Source of the DNA: Candidatus Tectimicrobiota bacterium
Lineage (GTDB): Bacteria > UBA8248 > JACPRG01
DNA: 16,606 bases
Direction of reading: 5' to 3'
Assembly (NCBI GenBank): GCA_016190025.1
Contig: JACPRG010000152.1
Coordinates: 1-16,606, forward strand
Shown: positions 11,991 to 16,606 of the stretch, one piece after another
Layout: every line of letters begins with the position of its first letter
Numbering within the stretch: position 1 is the stretch's first letter
Notes under the pieces: generated by a model
Told to the model about the DNA's origin: nothing
Seen by the model: only the letters and a program-made list of their open reading frames with translations
Databases searched by the model: none
Program-made: the position numbers and the translations under genes

Positions 11991-14122
11991 GCCGGCTGCA
12001 ACCCCTCCTCGACCCGGCGTCCGTCGCGGTCATCGGCGCCTCGGAGAAGGGCGCGGGCCGCCACGTGCTGCGCAACCTGAAGGAGCTGGGCTACCCGGGG
12101 GACGTCTACCCCGTCAACCCCAAGTACCGGGACCTGGAAGGGTGGCCCTGCTATCCCCGCGTCGCCGAGATCCCGCACCCGGCCGATTGCGCGGTCATCC
12201 TGACATCCGAGAAGGCGGCCCTGGAAGCCCTTCGAGACTGCGGGCGAATGGGGATCCGGGCCGCCGTCATCCTGGCCAGCGGGTTCGCCGAGGCGGGCGG
12301 GAGCGGCGCGGCCCTCCAGGACCAGCTGAAGGCCGTCTGCCGGGAATACGACATCCGCGTCTGCGGGCCCAACTGCCTGGGGGTGATCAACCTGCACGGG
12401 CGCGTCCCCCTGTACGCCTCCCGGATCCCCGACACGCTGACGCCGGGCAACGTGGGGGTCATCGGCCAGAGCGGGGCGGTCTGCATCTCCTTCGTGTACA
12501 ACGACCGGGGCCTGGGGCTGAGCCATCTCATCTCCACCGGCAACGAGGCCGTCGTGCAGGCGCCCGATTACCTGGAGGCGCTCCTGGAGTGCCCCCGGAC
12601 CCAGGTGATCGCCGCCTTCCTGGAGGAGATCCGGAACCCCCAAAAGTTCCTGGAGCTGGCCCGCAGGGCCCAGGAAGCGGGCAAGCCCATCGTCGTCCTG
12701 AAGGTCGGCCGGTCCGCCCGGGGGAAGCGGGCGGCGTCCTCCCACACCGGGTCCCTGGCGGGCAACCACGAGGTCTGCGCTGCCGCCCTGCGCCAGCACG
12801 GGGTGATCGAGGTGTCGGACCTGGACGAGCTGGTGGAGACGGCCTTGCTCCTGTCCAGATTCCCGGCCCCGGAGAAGCGGGGCGAGGGCGCCGGCATCAT
12901 CACGGCGTCCGGCGGGGAAATCACCCTGCTCCTGGACCTGGCCGAGGAGATCGGGCTCTCCCTGCCCGAGCTGTCCCTCCGCACGCAGAGCCGGCTGAAA
13001 GAGATCCTCCCCCCCTACACGAGGCCCTCGAACCCCCTGGACACAACCCAGGTAGGCATCCGCGATCCGGGCTTCTACAAGGCCTGCCTCGAGGCCCTCG
13101 CCCAGGACGAAAACCTGGCCTGCGTCGCCGTGGGGCAGGACTGCCCCGCCAACGCCGAGCGGGGGGGGATGACCCACTTCCGCGACCTCGCCCAGGCCGC
13201 CGTGGAGGTCTCCGGGAGGACCGGCGCGCCGATGGCGTTTTTCTCCAACACCTCGGGACCTTTCCACCCGGACGTCAGCCGCATCCTGCGCGAGGGCAGG
13301 CTCCCCCTTCTGCAGGGGAGCCGGGAAAGCCTTCGGGCCGTCGGGCACCTGATCCGATGGTCCGGGCGGAGGGGCGAAGGGGCGCCAGCGGCGGGGGCGG
13401 CGCCCAGACCCGCGGCCTCCCCTCTCGCCCCGCTCCCCGGCCTCGGTCTTGTGGGAGATGGCGGCCGGATGCTCACCTTCCGGGAATCCCAAGAGCTGCT
13501 CCGCGCCTACGGGATTCCCCTCTGCCGGGGGAAGGTCTGCGCCTCCCTCGCGGAAGCCCTCCAGGCCGCGGAGGAGACGGGATATCCCGTCGCGGTGAAG
13601 GCCATCTCCTCCGCCATCTCCCACAAGACCGAAGCCGGGGGCGTCATCCTCGACGTGGCCGACGCGGACGGGCTGCGCCGGGCCTTCCAGGCGGTCCAGG
13701 AAAACGCCCGGCGCTTTTCTCCGGGGGCGGTCCTGGACGGGGTCCTGGTCCAGGAGATGCTCCGCGGGGGGGCGGAGGTGATCGTGGGGGTCTCCCGGGA
13801 CGAGCAGTTCGGGCCGGCGATCATGGTCGGTCTCGGCGGGATCTGGGTCGAGCTCTTCCGGGACGTGGCGTTCCGCCTCCCCCCCCTCCAGGGGGAAGAG
13901 GCCCGCGCGATGCTCCGGGAGATCCGGGGCCACCGCCTGCTGGAAGGGTTCCGGGGACAGGCCCGGAAGGACGTGGACGCGCTGGCCGACGTTCTGGTGC
14001 GCGTCTCGCGCCTGGCGGAGGACCACGGCGCGTGCATCGCGGGCCTCGACCTCAACCCCCTCCTGGTGTTCGAGGAGGGCAAGGGCGTGAAGGCGGTGGA
14101 CTTCCGGGTGGAGCTCGTCTAG
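11987..14122 (+). CDS. ADP-forming acyl-CoA synthetase (acetate--CoA ligase family, fused alpha-beta)
   Basis: A 711-residue fusion of both subunits of an NDP-forming acyl-CoA synthetase. A CoA-binding Rossmann domain comes first (LDPASVAVIGAS at 8-19), then the succinyl-CoA-ligase-like domain with VCGPNCLGV (125-133) and GQSGAVC (160-166). A C-terminal ATP-grasp domain runs from about 490 (GYPVAVKAISSAISHKTEAG at 532-551). H253 in SSHTGSLAG matches the phosphohistidine of archaeal acetyl-CoA synthetase (His257), and H546 its second relay histidine. An Ala/Pro-rich linker at about 462-485 joins the halves. The enzyme could form a CoA thioester using ATP, as in FerA-type feruloyl-CoA synthetases of the same architecture, or run in reverse to save ATP. 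The GTG at 11987 overlaps the hyuB stop (GTGA), with GGAGG (11973-11977) nine bases upstream. This makes activation of the HyuAB product its likeliest job. Confidence 0.92.
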   Translation: MSRLQPLLDPASVAVIGASEKGAGRHVLRNLKELGYPGDVYPVNPKYRDLEGWPCYPRVAEIPHPADCAVILTSEKAALEALRDCGRMGIRAAVILASGFAEAGGSGAALQDQLKAVCREYDIRVCGPNCLGVINLHGRVPLYASRIPDTLTPGNVGVIGQSGAVCISFVYNDRGLGLSHLISTGNEAVVQAPDYLEALLECPRTQVIAAFLEEIRNPQKFLELARRAQEAGKPIVVLKVGRSARGKRAASSHTGSLAGNHEVCAAALRQHGVIEVSDLDELVETALLLSRFPAPEKRGEGAGIITASGGEITLLLDLAEEIGLSLPELSLRTQSRLKEILPPYTRPSNPLDTTQVGIRDPGFYKACLEALAQDENLACVAVGQDCPANAERGGMTHFRDLAQAAVEVSGRTGAPMAFFSNTSGPFHPDVSRILREGRLPLLQGSRESLRAVGHLIRWSGRRGEGAPAAGAAPRPAASPLAPLPGLGLVGDGGRMLTFRESQELLRAYGIPLCRGKVCASLAEALQAAEETGYPVAVKAISSAISHKTEAGGVILDVADADGLRRAFQAVQENARRFSPGAVLDGVLVQEMLRGGAEVIVGVSRDEQFGPAIMVGLGGIWVELFRDVAFRLPPLQGEEARAMLREIRGHRLLEGFRGQARKDVDALADVLVRVSRLAEDHGACIAGLDLNPLLVFEEGKGVKAVDFRVELV

Positions 14123-14167
14123 CGGGAGAAAGCACCCGGCGGGCCCGCGGAGCCCGGCAGAGACGCC

Positions 14168-15310
14168 CTAGGTGCGGAGCAACTCCCGGGCGATGAGGAC
14201 GCGGAGGATTTCGCTGGTCCCCTCCGAGATCCGGTTGTGCCGCAGGTCCCGGTAATTCCGCTCGATGGGGAGCTCCTTCGTATAGCCCAGCCCGCCGTGG
14301 ATCTGCAGCGTGCGGTCCACGACCCGGGCGGCCATCTCGGTGCAGTGGACTTTCGCCATCGCCGCCTCCTTCCGGACCTCCTTGCCCTGGTCGGCCATCC
14401 AGGCGGCGTGATGCACCATGAGCCGCCCGGCGTGAATCTCCATGGCGGACTCCACGAGCATCCACTGGATCGCCTGGCGCTCGCAGAGGGGCTTCCCGAA
14501 CGTGGTCCTCTGCCGCGAGTAGTCCGTCGCCAGGTCCAGCATGGATTGGGCGACGCCCACCGAATAGGCGCCCACGGACAGCCGGCCGTGCCCGAGCCAC
14601 TTCATGGCCAGGCGGAACCCCTCGCCCACCTCGCCCAGGACGTTTTCCACCGGGACGCGGCAGTTCTGGAAGACCAGCTCCACGTGGCCGGTCCCGCGCC
14701 AGCCCAGGGTATCCACGGGCGGGCTGACGGAAAGGCCCGGCGTCCCTTTGTCCACGAGGAAGGCCGTGATCCCGCCCCTCGCGCGGCGCTCCTTGTCCGT
14801 GACGGCGAAGGTGATGAAGAAGTCGGCGATGTCGCCGTCGGTCGCGAAGTGCTTGGCCCCATTCAGGACGAAGTGTCCCCCGTCTCGGACGGCCGTGGTC
14901 TGAATGGCGGCCGCGTCGGAGCCGGCGTTGGGCTCGGAGAGGGCGAAGGAATACTCCCGCTCGTTGCGCAGGTAGGGCCGAAGGTAGCGCTCTTTTTGGT
15001 CCTCGTTTCCGAACAGAAGGATCGGGGGCGTCGATTTGACCATCTGGGCCATGGTGTAGCTGGTCCGGCCGAGTTCTTCCCGCACCACGCAAAGAGCCAG
15101 CAGCCCGAGGCCGGCGCCTCCCTCCTCTTCCGGGATGTTCAGACCCAAAAGGCCCAGGTTCCGGGCCTTGTCCCGGACGCTCTTGCGCAGCTCCGGCGGC
15201 ACCCGGTCGGTCCTCTCGACCTCCGCCTCGTGGGGCTTGAGCTCACGGTCCACAAAGTCACGGACCATCTGCTTGAGAAGACTCAACTCTTCCGGAAGTC
15301 GAAAGTCCAT
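14168..15310 (-). CDS. Acyl-CoA dehydrogenase
   Basis: A 380-residue flavoprotein of standard length that introduces an alpha,beta double bond into an acyl-CoA and passes electrons to ETF. The N-terminal helical domain begins MDFRLPEELSLLK. FALSEPNAGSD (122-132) is the substrate/FAD loop, and QIHGGLGYTKELPIERNYRD (336-355) the FAD-binding part. RISEGTSEIL (360-369) carries the catalytic-base glutamate, E363, as in medium-chain enzymes (QIYEGTSQIQ). GGAGAGLG-like sequence at about 64-69 is also typical. The ATG at 15310 has GGGAGG (15320-15325) nine bases upstream. It converges on the CoA synthetase with 45 bp between their ends, and no clear terminator is visible there. It is the probable next step after CoA activation, before the enoyl-CoA hydratase at the left end. 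Chain or ring specificity is not predictable. Confidence 0.93.
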   Translation of the reverse strand: MDFRLPEELSLLKQMVRDFVDRELKPHEAEVERTDRVPPELRKSVRDKARNLGLLGLNIPEEEGGAGLGLLALCVVREELGRTSYTMAQMVKSTPPILLFGNEDQKERYLRPYLRNEREYSFALSEPNAGSDAAAIQTTAVRDGGHFVLNGAKHFATDGDIADFFITFAVTDKERRARGGITAFLVDKGTPGLSVSPPVDTLGWRGTGHVELVFQNCRVPVENVLGEVGEGFRLAMKWLGHGRLSVGAYSVGVAQSMLDLATDYSRQRTTFGKPLCERQAIQWMLVESAMEIHAGRLMVHHAAWMADQGKEVRKEAAMAKVHCTEMAARVVDRTLQIHGGLGYTKELPIERNYRDLRHNRISEGTSEILRVLIARELLRT

Positions 15311-15369
15311 GTGTTCCAGCCTCCCTTGCGAGCCACACCCCCCTACCCAGAAGTCCGCCGGAAACCGTC

Positions 15370-15375
15370 ATTCTA
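15370..15375 (-). promoter_or_regulatory. Candidate -10 for the acyl-CoA dehydrogenase
   Basis: The reverse strand reads TAGAAT, five of six matches to the -10 consensus, about 60 bp before the ATG. No good -35 lies 16-18 bp upstream of it, so it may need an activator or may not be used. Confidence 0.27.
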
Positions 15376-15512
15376 TTCCCGGACGGGTTTTAATGGAAGC
15401 GCGCGGACCGCAGCCGGGATTCGGGAGAGCATCTTGGGGGGGGACGGCGCCCTGCGAGCGGAACGGCCTGCGAGGGAAGTCGCGCGGGCGACTGTTCACT
15501 GTCTGATTTCAA

Positions 15513-15541
15513 TTGACTCCCAAACCGACGTCTGGTTCAAT
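15513..15541 (+). promoter_or_regulatory. Candidate promoter for the second binding protein
   Basis: TTGACT (15513-15518), five of six to the -35 consensus, is followed after exactly 17 bases by TTCAAT (15536-15541), four of six to the -10. TATAAC at 15547-15552 is a better -10 by sequence but has no usable -35. The start codon is 86 bp downstream of the first -10. The repeated TTCAATYGA words overlap both hexamers, so a regulator could bind here. Confidence 0.4.
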
Positions 15542-15626
15542 CGATCTATAACGTCCCGGCGAACGGAAGAGAGTTCTTTCAGGGGGCTACCTTCCTCATT
15601 GGGTCCTTCACTTGGAGACGACGGCC

Positions 15627-16606
15627 ATGGCAAGAAAGACGTGGAAAACCGCTGCGGTCGTGGTGGGGCTGGGTTGGGCGACCCTTTCGGGGAGTCCCCC
15701 TCCGGCCTTGTCCTCGGAATCACTCACCTTCCTGCTGGACTGGATCCCCTATGCGGCCCACGTGGGGATGTACACAGCCTTGGACCGGGGCCTCTACAGC
15801 CAAGCCGGGCTCACGGTGAACATCGTCCCCGGACAGGGTTCCGGCGACACCATCAAACGGGTCGGCGTAGGCAGGCCGCAGGTGGGATTCGCCGACACCG
15901 GAAGCCTGGTGGTGGGGCGGGCCAAGGGGATTCCGGCCAAGGTCGTCGGCATGGTCCTGGACAAGTCGATGTTCATCGTGTACACCCTGAAAAAGGGAGG
16001 AATCCGCGCCGCCAAGGACCTCGAGGGCCGCAAAGTCGGGACCCCGAAGGCTAGCTCCACCTATATCATGTTCCCCGCCCTGGCGGCCTTGAACACGGTG
16101 GACATGCGGAAAATTGACTTCGTCTTCATGACGTCCTCGGCCCTCATCCCCAGCCTGATGGCGCGGAAGGTGGATGCCATCCTGACCTACGACAGCGACA
16201 GCCCCGCCGTGTTCGATGCGGCCCGCAAGGCGAACGAAGAGGTCGCCGGATATCTCTACAGCCGGTGGGGCCTGGACCTCTACTCCAACGGGCTCATCAC
16301 CTCGGACGAGTTCATCCGGAACAAGCCCGACGTGGTCCGGGCCTTCGTCCACGGCACCCTGAAGGGGACCGCCTGGGCGGTGGAGCACCCCAAGGAGGCC
16401 GTGGACATCTTCCTGAAGCACAACGCCGCCCTGGATCGGGACCTGACCCGCAAGACCTGGGTCAACGTCGTGGATCACCTCCTCACGCCGACCGCCCAGA
16501 AAATGGGCCTGGGACACATGGACCGCAAGAAAATGGAGTTGACGCGGGACATCGTCGCGAAATACATGAAGCTGCCGGTCCAAGTCCCGGTCGAGGACAT
16601 CTACAC
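15627..16606 (+). CDS. ABC transporter substrate-binding protein, NMT1/THI5-like (3' end cut by window edge)
   Basis: An open frame of 326 codons from the ATG at 15627 to the right edge, with no stop. GGAG (15614-15617) lies nine bases upstream. It opens MARKTWKTAAVVVGLGWATL, a signal peptide with a short basic n-region and hydrophobic core, probably cleaved near ALSS. The mature part reads SLTFLLDWIPYAAHVGMYTA, then LDRGLYSQAGLTVNIVPGQG, the NMT1/THI5 signature region. VGFADTGSLVVGRAKG, VVGMVLDKS and DLEGRKVGTP follow. By comparison with the paralogue at 5023-6057, only about 10-20 residues should be missing. It has its own divergent promoter region. Its permease and ATPase, if any, would lie beyond the window; otherwise it could share those at 6162-7774. 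Ligand unknown. Confidence 0.9.
   Translation, partial: MARKTWKTAAVVVGLGWATLSGSPPPALSSESLTFLLDWIPYAAHVGMYTALDRGLYSQAGLTVNIVPGQGSGDTIKRVGVGRPQVGFADTGSLVVGRAKGIPAKVVGMVLDKSMFIVYTLKKGGIRAAKDLEGRKVGTPKASSTYIMFPALAALNTVDMRKIDFVFMTSSALIPSLMARKVDAILTYDSDSPAVFDAARKANEEVAGYLYSRWGLDLYSNGLITSDEFIRNKPDVVRAFVHGTLKGTAWAVEHPKEAVDIFLKHNAALDRDLTRKTWVNVVDHLLTPTAQKMGLGHMDRKKMELTRDIVAKYMKLPVQVPVEDIY

Larger units (their letters stand above)
15311..15626. other. Divergent intergenic region (316 bp)
   Basis: The spacer between the leftward acyl-CoA dehydrogenase and the rightward binding protein. The A+T content rises at about 15370-15400 and 15500-15600, where the promoter-like elements listed separately lie. 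TTCAATTGA (15508-15516) and TTCAATCGA (15536-15544) form a near-perfect direct repeat 28 bp apart around the rightward promoter candidate. I see no credible small gene. Confidence 0.6.

Noticed and set aside
10176..14026. Long minus-strand open frames opposite hyuB (601 codons) and the CoA synthetase (682 codons)
   Set aside because: Same cause: no family features, Asp/Gly/Arg/Pro-rich, while the plus-strand frames carry clear catalytic motifs.
14123..14167. Terminator between the converging CoA synthetase and acyl-CoA dehydrogenase genes
   Set aside because: Only a 4-bp GGGC/GCCC pairing is visible; the CCCGGC words are direct, not inverted, repeats.
14237..16054. 605-codon plus-strand frame through the acyl-CoA dehydrogenase and into the last gene
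   Set aside because: It reads antisense to the dehydrogenase, and then out of frame through the true binding protein starting at 15627.

Overview
The window is strongly G+C-rich, with C/G-biased third codon positions, tightly packed genes, Shine-Dalgarno-led starts and Sec signal peptides. This suggests a high-GC, probably uncultured Gram-negative heterotroph from soil, sediment or the subsurface. Gene content of this type (NMT1/THI5-like binding proteins, UbiD, LLM flavoenzymes, split hydantoinases, CoxL-like hydroxylases) is familiar from Rokubacteria-, Tectomicrobia- and Desulfobacterota-like genomes, but nothing here fixes the phylum. I see no tRNA, rRNA, CRISPR array, insertion sequence or phage gene. 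The window reads as a catabolic and uptake island.

Layout, left to right. (1) 1-1066, minus strand: the N-terminal end of a xanthine dehydrogenase/aldehyde oxidase-type molybdopterin subunit, cut by the window edge, preceded in transcription order by an enoyl-CoA hydratase. (2) 1485-2474, plus strand: a luciferase-like (LLM) oxidoreductase with a TTG start. It converges on a UbiD-family decarboxylase (2542-3945, minus), and a strong two-way hairpin lies between them. (3) 4199-7774, minus strand: a dienelactone-hydrolase-like enzyme and a complete NMT1/THI5-like ABC importer. In transcription order the importer is permease, ATPase, binding protein. (4) 8134-14122, plus strand: a three-gene operon of HyuA-like, HyuB-like and ADP-forming acyl-CoA synthetase, joined by two identical GTGA stop/start overlaps. 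(5) 14168-15310, minus strand: an acyl-CoA dehydrogenase. (6) 15627 to the right edge, plus strand: a second NMT1/THI5-like binding protein, incomplete at its 3' end.

How the genes may work together (inference): two importers with related binding proteins bring in a small, possibly heterocyclic or aromatic compound. A molybdenum hydroxylase, an LLM flavoenzyme and a prFMN-dependent decarboxylase could modify it. HyuAB could open a cyclic amide/imide with ATP, or carboxylate a ketone. The ADP-forming synthetase could make the CoA thioester, and acyl-CoA dehydrogenase plus enoyl-CoA hydratase would feed it into beta-oxidation. The substrate cannot be read from sequence.

Regulation: the divergent region 7775-8133 is the most informative non-coding stretch. 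It holds a near-consensus sigma-70-type promoter facing the importer (TTGACA, 18 nt, TAGAAT) overlapped by a perfect 8-bp inverted repeat with 21 bp between arm centres, and a separate 12-bp perfect palindrome upstream of hyuA. No regulator gene lies inside the window.
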